From Ruminiclostridium cellobioparum subsp. termitidis CT1112 (GTDB taxonomy: Bacteria > Bacillota > Clostridia > Acetivibrionales > DSM-1351), in the NCBI RefSeq assembly GCF_000350485.1, contig NZ_AORV01000049.1, positions 32,513 through 96,512 of the forward strand: a stretch of DNA of 64,000 bases, in the 5' to 3' direction. Within the stretch, counting starts at the first letter, position 1; each line of letters starts with the position of its first letter. Under the pieces are notes generated by a model, which was given only the letters and a program-made list of their open reading frames with translations, was not told where the DNA came from and ran no database searches. A program made the position numbers and the translations under genes. Positions 53,050 through 61,482 of the stretch are shown piece after piece.

Positions 53050-54114
53050 ATGCAGAAGCTTGTAAAATCCCGTTCAAGAACAATTGGGTTACCACCCGGG
53101 ACGCTTGTCCACATCGGAGAAAAAAAACGTGAGACCACATTAATAACTCTGATAGATTATGATGAGGAAAACTTTGAGCAAAAGTCCATTGACTCAAGAG
53201 GACTGGAAAATCTTCAGAACAGGGAGGCAGGCATAAGATGGCTGAATGTTGAAGGGCTGAGCGATGTAAATGTGCTTGAAACCGTGGGTAGAATATTCAA
53301 TCTGCACCCGCTTATTTTGGAGGATATCTTAAATACCGACCAGAGACCCAGGATAGATGTCAATGATGACTATATCTTTATCTGTGCCAAAATGCTTTTT
53401 TACCATAAGGGCGCTGGAGAATTTGAAATAGATCAGGTGAGTTTCATACTCGGGAGAAATTACGTAATATCCATTTCGGAAAAGGACACCGATGTATTTG
53501 AACCTGTGGTAAAAAGATTGCAGCAGGGAATGAGCCGCTTCAGAAAGCTGGGCGCCGATTACCTTGTTTACAGCCTGCTGGATGTAATTGTGGACAATTA
53601 TTTTGCCGTGCTTGAAGTGTTTGGTGATCAGGTTGAAACAGTTGAGGACGAAATGGTTGTCAGGACCAGCAGGCAAACCCTGGGAACCATTCACAAGCTG
53701 AAAAGGCAGATATTGTTCCTGCACAAGTCGGTATGGCCCCTGAGAGAGGTGCTGTCCTTTCTGGAGCGTGGTGAAAGCCTGCTGGTGCAGGAGAGCACCG
53801 AAATATATATACGTGATCTGTATGATCATATCGTACAGGTCATGGACACTACCGAAACTCTCAGGGATATTTTATCAAGTATGCTTGATGTGTACCTTTC
53901 CAGCAGCAGCAACAGGATGAATGAAATAATGAAGGTTCTCACCATTATTTCTACTGTATTCATGCCGCTCTCCTTTATTGTGGGAGTATACGGAATGAAT
54001 CTGAAGAATATGCCTGAATTGAACTGGCCCTGGATGTACCCTGTTTTATGGATGATCATGCTGGGAATATCGTTATTCATGCTTATGTATTTTAAAAGGA
54101 AAAAATGGTGGTGA
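53050..54114 (+). CDS. corA: CorA-type magnesium/cobalt transporter
   Basis: The 354-residue protein has a large cytoplasmic N-terminal domain (HPLILEDILNTDQRPRIDV near residue 85) and ends with two membrane helices; the first is followed by the family signature YGMNLKNMPELNW. The C-terminus is basic (FKRKKWW), as usual for CorA. It forms a pentameric magnesium channel. The start has GAAGGAG upstream. It stands between an XRE regulator and a metal-binding lipoprotein gene. Confidence 0.94.
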   Translation: MQKLVKSRSRTIGLPPGTLVHIGEKKRETTLITLIDYDEENFEQKSIDSRGLENLQNREAGIRWLNVEGLSDVNVLETVGRIFNLHPLILEDILNTDQRPRIDVNDDYIFICAKMLFYHKGAGEFEIDQVSFILGRNYVISISEKDTDVFEPVVKRLQQGMSRFRKLGADYLVYSLLDVIVDNYFAVLEVFGDQVETVEDEMVVRTSRQTLGTIHKLKRQILFLHKSVWPLREVLSFLERGESLLVQESTEIYIRDLYDHIVQVMDTTETLRDILSSMLDVYLSSSSNRMNEIMKVLTIISTVFMPLSFIVGVYGMNLKNMPELNWPWMYPVLWMIMLGISLFMLMYFKRKKWW

Positions 54115-54150
54115 CTATAAAATATTGTTTTAAATTTCACTTTCTTGGTA

Positions 54151-54190
54151 TATAATATAAATGCGAATGATTCCCGTTTGCGTCATTTAT
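54151..54190 (+). promoter_or_regulatory. -10 element and possible Zur/Fur-type operator
   Basis: TATAAT at 54151-54156 is followed by an imperfect inverted repeat, ataaatgcgaa (54157-54167) and ttgcgtcatttat (54178-54190), just before the AGGAGG of the metal-binding lipoprotein gene. The A/T-rich arms with central CG resemble Fur-superfamily boxes, and the adjacent gene is a zinc/manganese-type binding protein. A convincing -35 hexamer was not found. Confidence 0.45.
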
Positions 54191-54205
54191 ATTAGGAGGA
54201 TGATT

Positions 54206-55150
54206 TTGATTACAAATAAAAATATCAGGAAAGAATCTAAAAAGAGGCTGACAGCGCTGATCCTAGCTATTGCCGGCATATTCGGCATAATTACTCTGGC
54301 AGGCTGTACGGCGGCCAAAAACAAAAAAATTGATGACGGCACCTACACCATAGTTACATCCTTTTACCCCATTTATGTTTTTACAAAAAATATAACAGCC
54401 GATATACCGGATGTGGAGCTTATCAACATGACCGAGCCGCAGACCGGCTGTCTTCATGATTATCAATTGATACCCGCAGACCTTAAGACACTGGAAAAGG
54501 CGGATGCTTTTGTAATAAACGGAGCGGGCATGGAGGCCTTTATGGATAAAGTCATAAAGCAGCAGCCGGATTTGGACATCATCGAGGCCTCAAAGGGTAT
54601 TGAACTGTTAAAGGACGACAACGGTGAGGAAAATCCCCATGTTTGGGTGGGTATATCAGGGGCCATCAGTGAGGTGAAAAACATCGCTGAAGGACTGGCG
54701 GCCTCCGACACGAAAAATGCCGCCGCCTACAGGGAAAACGCCGATAAATATGTAAAATTGCTGGAACAGCAAAGGGAAAAGATGCACCAGCAGCTGGACG
54801 GCTTTAAAAACAAGGATATAGTGACCTTCCATGAAGCGTTCCCATACTTTGCAAAAGAGTTTGGACTGAATATTGTTTCTGTTGTGGAGAGAGAACCCGG
54901 AACCGAGCCAAGTGCGGGAGAACTTGCAGAATTGATAGATAAGATCAGAGAAACAAAGGTAAAGGTTCTCTTTGCAGAGCCGCAGTATTCCCAGAAATCA
55001 GCCGGGTCTATTGCAAAAGAAACGGGGGCGAAGGTATACATGCTTGATCCTGTTGCCACCGGAGAGAGAAATGCTCCTGCAGACAGCTATATAAAAGCCA
55101 TGGACCAAAATTTGAAGGTGCTGGTAGAGGCTTTCAGTCAGAATCAATAA
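54206..55150 (+). CDS. Zinc/manganese-type ABC substrate-binding lipoprotein (ZnuA/TroA family)
   Basis: I start at the TTG at 54206, six bases after AGGAGG; an ATG at 54200 is too close and one at 54161 lies in the promoter. The 314-residue protein has a lipobox ITLAGC, the metal-binding histidines in GCLHDYQL, ENPHVWVG and VTFHEAFPYFA, and a fourth ligand in LFAEPQYS. It delivers zinc or manganese to an ABC importer, but no permease or ATPase gene is next to it. The long loop rich in His seen in some zinc-specific members is absent. Confidence 0.9.
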   Translation: MITNKNIRKESKKRLTALILAIAGIFGIITLAGCTAAKNKKIDDGTYTIVTSFYPIYVFTKNITADIPDVELINMTEPQTGCLHDYQLIPADLKTLEKADAFVINGAGMEAFMDKVIKQQPDLDIIEASKGIELLKDDNGEENPHVWVGISGAISEVKNIAEGLAASDTKNAAAYRENADKYVKLLEQQREKMHQQLDGFKNKDIVTFHEAFPYFAKEFGLNIVSVVEREPGTEPSAGELAELIDKIRETKVKVLFAEPQYSQKSAGSIAKETGAKVYMLDPVATGERNAPADSYIKAMDQNLKVLVEAFSQNQ

Positions 55151-55167
55151 CGTGTAATGAATATTGA

Positions 55168-55406
55168 TATAGTGCTCCCGTACTAACTACAAAAAATGGA
55201 TAGCTCACAAAGCACATGCCTGAATTTTGTACAGCTCAGCACAAATGTTTTTGCTGTCGCAGAACACTCGACATCCTGTCTCGGGGTTCTGTTCAAATCG
55301 GCTTCCTGCCGATTTGCCAGCAAAAACACTTGTGCTTCGCCTACAAATTCAGGCATGTGCTTTTAATAGAGCTTTCCATTTTTTGAAGTTGTACTCGCGC
55401 ACTATA
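55168..55406. repeat. Long fold-back element (about 240 bp)
   Basis: The ends tatagtgctcccgtac and gtactcgcgcactata are inverted repeats, and complementarity continues inward: acaaaaaatgga/tccattttttg, agcacatgcctgaatttt-type against aaattcaggcatgtgct, gcacaaatgtttttgctg against cagcaaaaacacttgtgc, agaac/gttct and aatcggc/gccgatt. It is thus a single long stem with small loops. It lies between the metal-binding lipoprotein and PFOR genes. A related end appears at 63955-64000. Confidence 0.85.
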
Positions 55407-55447
55407 ATTAATATTAATTCAGGTATTATATCTGTACTTTTTCGTAT

Positions 55448-55493
55448 AAAAAACTGCTTTGGTCCTCATCATCTGGCCCAAAGCAGTTTTTTT
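55448..55493. terminator. Terminator of the PFOR gene
   Basis: A 15-bp stem aaaaaactgctttgg/ccaaagcagtttttt with a 15-base loop has A residues on one side and T residues on the other. It serves the minus-strand PFOR gene ending at 55534 and could act in both directions. Confidence 0.88.
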
Positions 55494-55533
55494 ATTTCCC
55501 GCATTGTCTTGCGGTACAGTTCAACCTATATTC

Positions 55534-58500
55534 CTATTCTGCCATTTTCTTAAGCTTTGCATATTTCTCTCTGGCATGTTCTTCAGCCTTGCTGAACAAA
55601 TCTTCGGCCTCTTCAGGGAACTGCTTTGCAAGAGAAGAGTACCTGACCTGGTTCATGAGGAAATCTCTGAAGCTTGACTTCGGTTCTTTCGAATCAAGAC
55701 TGAAAGGATTCTTGCCTTCCGGTTTGAGATCGGGATTGTATCTGAACAGGTGCCAGTAGCCTGAAGCAACCGCATCGGCAGAGTTTGCTATACTTCTTCC
55801 CATACCGTCCTTAATGCCGTGGCTGATACACGGAGCATAAGCTATGATGATTGAAGGCCCCTTATAGGCTTCAGCTTCAGCTATTGCCTTGAGCAGCTGG
55901 TTCCTGTCGGCTCCTATTCCGACCTGTGCAACATAGACGTTGCCGTAAGTCATCATCTGGGCTGCCAGGTCTTTTTTTGCGGCTTTCTTTCCTGAGGAGG
56001 CAAACTTCGCAATTGCCGAGGTAGGAGTTGCCTTTGAGGCCTGACCGCCTGTATTAGAGTAAATTTCGGTATCAAAGACCAGCACGTTGACGTCATCGCC
56101 AGAGGCAAGCACGTGATCCAGTCCGCCGTAGCCGATATCATATGCCCAGCCGTCACCGCCCACAATCCATACCGAACGCTTGACCAGGTAGTCCTGTTTT
56201 TCCAAAAGTTCTGCTATCAGCTGTGCCTGTGGCTGGTCTTTTGGAGTATAGGCCTTGATTGCTTCGAGAAGCTCTTCGCTGGCTCCCTTTGAAGCCGCGC
56301 CATCCTCAACGCTCTCTGTCCATGCAATGAGCCCTGCTTTGAGGTTTTCGTCCACATCCGTGCCTGCAAGCTGAAGAGCTATGTCGCTGATGCGTTCTCT
56401 TATATGCTTGATGCCCAGATACATGCCGTAACCGAATTCGGCATTATCCTCAAACAGTGAGTTGGCCCAGGCAGGACCCTTGCCTTCATTATTTACGGTA
56501 TATGAGCTGGTCGGGTAGGAGGCGCCCCATATGGATGAGCAGCCTGTGGCATTGGCAATCATCATGCGGTCTCCGAAAAGCTGTGTTACAAGCTTGATGT
56601 ATGGTGTTTCACCGCAGCCTGCGCAGGCCCCGGAGAATTCCATGAGAGGCTTTCTGAACTGGCTGTCCTTGATTGTCTTGCCGCCGAAATTTCCGCCCTT
56701 ATATGAAATCTTGTTGGTAGCAAAATCATAGTTGGGGATTTCATGTTCGGTCTGGGTGCTGAGCTTCTTCATAACCAGTGCCTTCGGCTTTGCAGGACAT
56801 ACATCGGCACAGTTGCCGCAGCCGGTACAATCCATAGGACTTATTTGTATTCTGAACTGGTATTCTTCCATTCCCTTGCCCACAGCCTGTTTGGTTATGA
56901 AGCTTTCAGGCGCATCAGTCAGTTCTTCCTTTGTTGCAAGAACAGGTCTGATGACTGCATGAGGACATACAAGAGAACAAATATTGCATTGTATGCAGGT
57001 ATCGTGATTCCATTCAGGAACGTTAACAGCTATGCCGCGCTTTTCATAAGCCGAAGTACCGTTGGGAAGAGTTCCGTCTTCCAGTTCCACAAAGGCACTT
57101 ACGGGAAGGTCTTCACCTCTCATGGCATTTATGGGACGAAGCATGTTCTTTATGAAATCAGGTTCGTCAAGGGTTGGCTGTGCAGTATCCTGTGCATCCT
57201 TCCAGGCTTCGGGAACATTAATTTTGACCACGGAATTTATACCTTTGTCAATTGCTTCCTGATTGATTTTTACAACGTTTTCGCCTTTTCTTCCATAGGT
57301 TTTGACAACCCCTTCCTTCAAGTAACGGACAGCGTCATCCAGGGGGATTATGTTGGCCAGTTTGAAGAATGCGGCCTGCATTATCATATTGATTCTGTTT
57401 CCAAGGCCGATGTTTTCGGCAATTGAATATGCATTGACGGTATAGAACTGTACATTGTTCCCGGCAATCTGACGCTTTATTTCTGCCGGGAGATGTTCTT
57501 CAAGTTCCTTTTCATCCCACAGGCAGTTGAGTACGAAGGTACCACCGTTCTTAATGCCTTTCAGCAGATCGTACTGGTTTACATAGGACTGGTTGTGACA
57601 GGCAATGTAATCGGCTTCATGAACAAGGTAGGCAGACTTTATGGGCTGGTCCCCAAATCTCAGATGGGACATGGTAACACCGCCCGATTTCTTTGAATCG
57701 TACGCAAAGTAAGCCTGCACATATTTGTCGGTATGATCGCCGATAATTTTTATGGCCTGCTTGTTGGCGCCTACAGTGCCATCGGAACCCAGTCCCCAGA
57801 ACAGGCTCTTGAAGGTTGATTTGGGAGTGGCATTTATGTGTTCGTTAATATTGAGAGATGTATTTGTCACATCATCCACTATGCCGATTGTAAATCTGTC
57901 CTTCGGGCTTGGCTGTTTCAGATTGTCATAAACAGCCTTTATATGAGCCGGGGTTGTATCCTTTGAAGCCAGGCCAAAACGTCCTCCCACAATCAATGGA
58001 GCGTTTTCGATTCCGTAATAGGCAGCTTTTACATCAAGGTAAAGGGGTTCGCCGATTGCGCCCGGTTCCTTGGTTCTGTCCAGAACGGCTATTTTTTTAA
58101 CTGTCTTGGGAATTACCTTCAGTAAATGTTTAATTGAGAAGGGTCTGTATAAATGAACCTTTACAAGGCCGTATTTTTCCCCGCTGCTGTTCAAATAATC
58201 AATGGTTTCCTCAATTACGTCGGTGATTGAACCCATTGCTATTATAATGTTTTCAGCATCGGAAGCGCCGTAATAGTCAAAGAGGCCATGTTTTCTGCCT
58301 GTGAGCTCTCCGACTTTGTCCATATATTCTTCCACAATGTTGACTATATTGTCGTAGTATGGATTTGAAGCTTCCCGGTTTTGGAAGTATACATCCGGAT
58401 TCTGAGCTGTTCCTCTGGTAACAGGATGATTGGGTGACAGGGCCCTGTTCCTGAACTCTTTTAAGGCCTGGTAATCTATCAGACTTGCCAGATCATCATA

Positions 58501-59061
58501 TTCGAGGGCCTCTACCTTCTGTATTTCATGGGAAGTCCTGAAGCCGTCAAAGAAATGCATAAAAGGAAGTCTTCCCTTGATTGCCGCCAGGTGCGCTACC
58601 GGGGCTATATCCATAATTTCCTGGACCGAGCCTGAAGCAAGCATAACCACACCTGTCTGTCTGGCGGCCATTACATCCTGATGATCTCCGAATATGGACA
58701 GAGCCTGGCTTGCTATAGCTCTGGCGCTGACGTGAAAAACGGCAGGCAGGAGTTCTCCCGCTACCTTGTACATGTTGGGTATCATCAATAAAAGTCCCTG
58801 GGAAGCAGTAAAGGTGGTGGTCAGAGCTCCCGCCTGCAGTGAACCGTGCAGTGTTCCCGCTGCTCCTGCTTCCGATTGCATTTCTACAACACGGACCTTT
58901 TGTCCGAATATATTCTTTTTGCCCTTGGCAGACCATTCATCTACTGATTCTGCCATATTGGACGATGGCGTAATAGGGTAAATGGCAGCCACATCGGTAT
59001 ATGCATAAGAGACATACGCGGCAGCCGTATTACCATCCACCGTCATTTTAATTTTCGACAT
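55534..59061 (-). CDS. nifJ: Pyruvate:ferredoxin (flavodoxin) oxidoreductase
   Basis: The 1175-residue single-chain enzyme has all domains in order: the N-terminal pyrimidine-binding domain (YPITPSSNMAE), domain II, the gamma domain (SGGVTMSHLRFGDQPIKSAY), a two-cluster ferredoxin domain (CIQCNICSLVCPHAVI, CTGCGNCADVCPAKPKAL), and the C-terminal TPP domain with FSGACAGCGETPY and GDGWAYDIGYGGLDHVLASG. It converts pyruvate and CoA to acetyl-CoA, CO2 and reduced ferredoxin. The length is as expected for the family. It can supply the reduced ferredoxin needed by the lactate dehydrogenase complex and takes its pyruvate product. The ribosome-binding site is GGGGTGA. Confidence 0.96.
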   Translation of the reverse strand: MSKIKMTVDGNTAAAYVSYAYTDVAAIYPITPSSNMAESVDEWSAKGKKNIFGQKVRVVEMQSEAGAAGTLHGSLQAGALTTTFTASQGLLLMIPNMYKVAGELLPAVFHVSARAIASQALSIFGDHQDVMAARQTGVVMLASGSVQEIMDIAPVAHLAAIKGRLPFMHFFDGFRTSHEIQKVEALEYDDLASLIDYQALKEFRNRALSPNHPVTRGTAQNPDVYFQNREASNPYYDNIVNIVEEYMDKVGELTGRKHGLFDYYGASDAENIIIAMGSITDVIEETIDYLNSSGEKYGLVKVHLYRPFSIKHLLKVIPKTVKKIAVLDRTKEPGAIGEPLYLDVKAAYYGIENAPLIVGGRFGLASKDTTPAHIKAVYDNLKQPSPKDRFTIGIVDDVTNTSLNINEHINATPKSTFKSLFWGLGSDGTVGANKQAIKIIGDHTDKYVQAYFAYDSKKSGGVTMSHLRFGDQPIKSAYLVHEADYIACHNQSYVNQYDLLKGIKNGGTFVLNCLWDEKELEEHLPAEIKRQIAGNNVQFYTVNAYSIAENIGLGNRINMIMQAAFFKLANIIPLDDAVRYLKEGVVKTYGRKGENVVKINQEAIDKGINSVVKINVPEAWKDAQDTAQPTLDEPDFIKNMLRPINAMRGEDLPVSAFVELEDGTLPNGTSAYEKRGIAVNVPEWNHDTCIQCNICSLVCPHAVIRPVLATKEELTDAPESFITKQAVGKGMEEYQFRIQISPMDCTGCGNCADVCPAKPKALVMKKLSTQTEHEIPNYDFATNKISYKGGNFGGKTIKDSQFRKPLMEFSGACAGCGETPYIKLVTQLFGDRMMIANATGCSSIWGASYPTSSYTVNNEGKGPAWANSLFEDNAEFGYGMYLGIKHIRERISDIALQLAGTDVDENLKAGLIAWTESVEDGAASKGASEELLEAIKAYTPKDQPQAQLIAELLEKQDYLVKRSVWIVGGDGWAYDIGYGGLDHVLASGDDVNVLVFDTEIYSNTGGQASKATPTSAIAKFASSGKKAAKKDLAAQMMTYGNVYVAQVGIGADRNQLLKAIAEAEAYKGPSIIIAYAPCISHGIKDGMGRSIANSADAVASGYWHLFRYNPDLKPEGKNPFSLDSKEPKSSFRDFLMNQVRYSSLAKQFPEEAEDLFSKAEEHAREKYAKLKKMAE

Positions 59062-59091
59062 AAAAAAATCACCCCGTTATTTTATTTTTAC

Positions 59092-59283
59092 TTAGAGTCT
59101 ACTACCGTTATCTACCCATTTTTTTGCTTCTGAAACGCCTTCTTCATCAGGAATGATGACATCGGTGTGCTTCTGTTTTGTCTTTTCCATGGTCCATGCT
59201 GCGGTGCCCTCATTATCTGTGGGTCTGTGCGCTGTCATTCGCCTGTTGTCGTGTCCGTCAAGCTGTGCGTCTTTTTTGCCCAT
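59092..59283 (-). CDS. DUF3787-type small protein
   Basis: The 63-residue protein reads MGKKDAQLDGHDNRRMTAHRP at the start (shown in part) and has ENAKxWVDNGSRL-like SEAKKWVDNGSRL at the end, matching the small clostridial DUF3787 family of unknown function. The ribosome-binding site is GGAGG. It lies 30 bases upstream of the PFOR gene in the same direction, so it may be co-transcribed with it. Confidence 0.8.
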   Translation of the reverse strand: MGKKDAQLDGHDNRRMTAHRPTDNEGTAAWTMEKTKQKHTDVIIPDEEGVSEAKKWVDNGSRL

Positions 59284-59529
59284 AATTTACCTCCGTACAT
59301 CGTTATTTTTGGAATTATATTTTAGTTTTTCTTATTTAGGGTTATTTATTCTATATACTTATATTGATACAAATAATTACCACAAATATGATATGTTTAT
59401 GAAATATAAAATGGAAAACAGGAAAAAAAGAAAAATATAAAACCCATAAAGAATTGATGAAGGTTCGATAAAAGTCGGATGTTAAGAAAATGGCTATACC
59501 TAAGCAGGAAATAAATAATACACATAAAT

Positions 59530-59565
59530 AAAATTCCGTCCGGATTATATTTCAGACGGAATTTT
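59530..59565 (-). terminator. Terminator of the beta-helix protein gene
   Basis: An 11-bp stem aaaattccgtc/gacggaatttt with a 14-base loop lies 21 bases after the minus-strand stop at 59586, with T residues following on that strand. Confidence 0.7.
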
Positions 59566-59585
59566 CACAAGGGCATACGGGAAAT

Positions 59586-60248
59586 TCAGTCGCCGGTGTC
59601 AAAGGACGAAACACCGCCTCGTATGATACCGCGTCTTATTTTTAAATTTTCAATATTGCGGATGAAAACTCCAAAGCATTTGCTCTCAATGGTTCCTCCG
59701 TCAATTATTACCCTGGGGCTGTAATATTCGTTCCAGCTGTACAGGGAGCAGGAGGCTTTAATGGTTCCTCCGTACAGATTCAGAGCACCGGAATGGTAAA
59801 AATAGATTCCAATACCATTTGAATAAGTATTTTCAATAAATCCGCTTCTGGATGAACTGGAATCCAAAACGGTCAGCGAACCTTCCAGATATATGGTGCC
59901 GTCACCGTTGTAACTGCTGATATTATAACCCGCCAGATCAAGAACTATATTCTGGTTTTGGCAGATATAAATGTTTCTGTTAAACAATTTTATATCCGAA
60001 TGCAGTGTAATCAATGTTTCTTTTGAGGTCGATACGGAATTGATAGCCTCCTGGAGTGTGGTATAATAAACACCGTTGACAGACACCTGCTTAGTGCTTC
60101 TTAAAGCGTTGAAAGTCTCCTGAAGTGTAGAATAGGCTACACTGTTAAATGAGAACTGTCTTAAACTTTTTAATTTAAAAGTTGTTATTGTTGATGCTTT
60201 AGTTCTGAGCTTATAGTCTGTCTTAAAATTAAATCCCTTTTTATTCAT
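59586..60248 (-). CDS. Right-handed beta-helix-like protein of unknown function
   Basis: The 220-residue protein has no signal peptide or membrane segment. Residues 34-72 contain two imperfect copies of an AYSTLQETFNAL/YYTTLQEAINSV unit, and from about residue 80 it shows repeated short strands with Ile/Leu-Gly-Gly turns (NIVLDLAGYNI, LTVLDSSSS, LNLYGGTI, VIIDGGTI, LKIRRGII) typical of pectate-lyase-like beta-helices. Catalytic residues of a known polysaccharide lyase are not evident. It stands alone, divergent from a LytTR regulator. The size is small for a secreted enzyme, so it may be a fragment or a structural protein. Confidence 0.6.
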   Translation of the reverse strand: MNKKGFNFKTDYKLRTKASTITTFKLKSLRQFSFNSVAYSTLQETFNALRSTKQVSVNGVYYTTLQEAINSVSTSKETLITLHSDIKLFNRNIYICQNQNIVLDLAGYNISSYNGDGTIYLEGSLTVLDSSSSRSGFIENTYSNGIGIYFYHSGALNLYGGTIKASCSLYSWNEYYSPRVIIDGGTIESKCFGVFIRNIENLKIRRGIIRGGVSSFDTGD

Positions 60249-60352
60249 GAAGTATCTCGCCTCTTTTGATATAATTTTAAACTATAATTACTTAACTACT
60301 TTTATAAAATTATTTAAATTTTAACATATTTTACTATAAATAATAAGGAGGT

Positions 60353-60382
60353 CGTGCAATTCAATGTCAAAACGTGCAATTC
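60353..60382 (+). promoter_or_regulatory. Direct repeat pair, possible LytTR binding sites
   Basis: The 10-mer cgtgcaattc occurs at 60353-60362 and 60373-60382, a spacing of 20 bases or about two helical turns, just upstream of the promoter of the LytTR-type regulator gene. Tandem repeats with such spacing are the usual layout for LytTR-domain activators, so autoregulation is likely. Confidence 0.6.
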
Positions 60383-60404
60383 CATACGAAATAATGTCGA
60401 GGCG

Positions 60405-60434
60405 TTGAAAAAATGCTCTCAAACATGATATAAT
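60405..60434 (+). promoter_or_regulatory. Promoter of the LytTR regulator gene
   Basis: TTGAAA (60405-60410) and TATAAT (60429-60434) are 18 bases apart, 25 bases before the ATG at 60460. Confidence 0.7.
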
Positions 60435-60459
60435 TCAAGAAAAATAGAGGGAAATTAAT

Positions 60460-61164
60460 ATGAAGATAGCCATTTGTGACGATAATAAATTTGACCGGGC
60501 TCTATTAAGTGAGTACATACTGCAATACGCCGAAAATACCATGTCCATTGTGGAACTTGTTGAGTTTGACTGTGGAGAGGAGCTTTTAAGCGCTTTTACA
60601 AAGGAGCAGTTTAAAATTTTATTTTTGGATATATATATGACGGGTATAAACGGTGTAGCCGTAGCTGAAAAAATCCGGGAAACCGACGAGGAATGTAAAA
60701 TAATTTTTACTACCTCAAGCCTGGAACATAAGAGCGACGGATTTGAAGTGGCAGCTACTCATTATCTTGTAAAACCCATTACATATGAACAGGTCGGAAA
60801 AGCCCTGAATCGCTGTAAGAAGGTTCTCAATTCAAATGCAAGATGTATTGAACTTACCGTTAATAAGGAAATTATAAAAATTAGGTTAAAGGATATTTAT
60901 TGTATTGAGGCAATCAGGAATGGAGCAGTGATTACTACCAGGCTGGAAACACTCCGGGTTCATTATTCCATGACCAGCATGGAGGAATTATTGACAGATA
61001 ACAGATTTCTGCGGTGTCACAGAGGGTTCATAATCAATATGGATCACATATCACTCATGAAAGATGATGTGTTCATAATGAAAAACGGGTTTACCATACC
61101 AATAAGACAAAGTGGAAGAAAAGCCATAAGGCAGGCTTTCATGGATTACAAAAGTCATCAGTAA
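60460..61164 (+). CDS. LytTR-family response regulator
   Basis: The 234-residue protein has a receiver domain with Asp7/Asp8, phosphoacceptor Asp57 in LFLDIYM and Lys105 in YLVKPI, and a LytTR DNA-binding domain from about residue 130 (DIYCIEAIRNGAVITT, FLRCHRGFIINMDHI, IPIRQSGRKAIRQAF). It is of the AgrA/LytR type. No histidine kinase is encoded next to it within the window, so it is an orphan here. The repeat pair upstream suggests it controls its own promoter and perhaps the divergent beta-helix gene. Confidence 0.92.
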   Translation: MKIAICDDNKFDRALLSEYILQYAENTMSIVELVEFDCGEELLSAFTKEQFKILFLDIYMTGINGVAVAEKIRETDEECKIIFTTSSLEHKSDGFEVAATHYLVKPITYEQVGKALNRCKKVLNSNARCIELTVNKEIIKIRLKDIYCIEAIRNGAVITTRLETLRVHYSMTSMEELLTDNRFLRCHRGFIINMDHISLMKDDVFIMKNGFTIPIRQSGRKAIRQAFMDYKSHQ

Positions 61165-61320
61165 GGTTGTATACAAAGCTTCTGCAGAAATGCAGGAGCT
61201 TTAATATTTTTTACAGGCATGGAATATTGTATAGGCCAAACTGTATTTTTGTATACTAATTTTGCACTAAGAAGCTTATCATAAATATATAATAAATTAG
61301 ACAGTCAATTCACTGATAAT

Positions 61321-61468
61321 TAGTACTATGTCAACCCTAATTCTATATATTACCGATGGTTGAATTTCCGTATTACTGCTTTGTCGTTAATCGCAATACA
61401 TACAGTATTACTCATTCCTCCGCCTTGTACTCATCGGTAATGTACATTTTAGAGTTGACATAGTGCTA
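61321..61468. repeat. Fold-back element upstream of the GH2 gene (148 bp)
   Basis: The ends tagtactatgtcaaccct (61321-61338) and agagttgacatagtgcta (61451-61468) are complementary at 16 of 18 positions. Inside, attaccgatg pairs with catcggtaat, and gtattactg pairs with cagtattac. The right end abuts the AGAAGG ribosome-binding site of the GH2 gene. The 310 bases between the LytTR and GH2 genes hold no other gene. Confidence 0.75.
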
Positions 61469-61482
61469 GAAGGATGGCTATT

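Noticed and set aside
56743..57426. A 227-codon plus-strand frame opposite the PFOR gene
   Set aside because: It is a shadow of the highly conserved PFOR coding sequence and has no start signals of its own.
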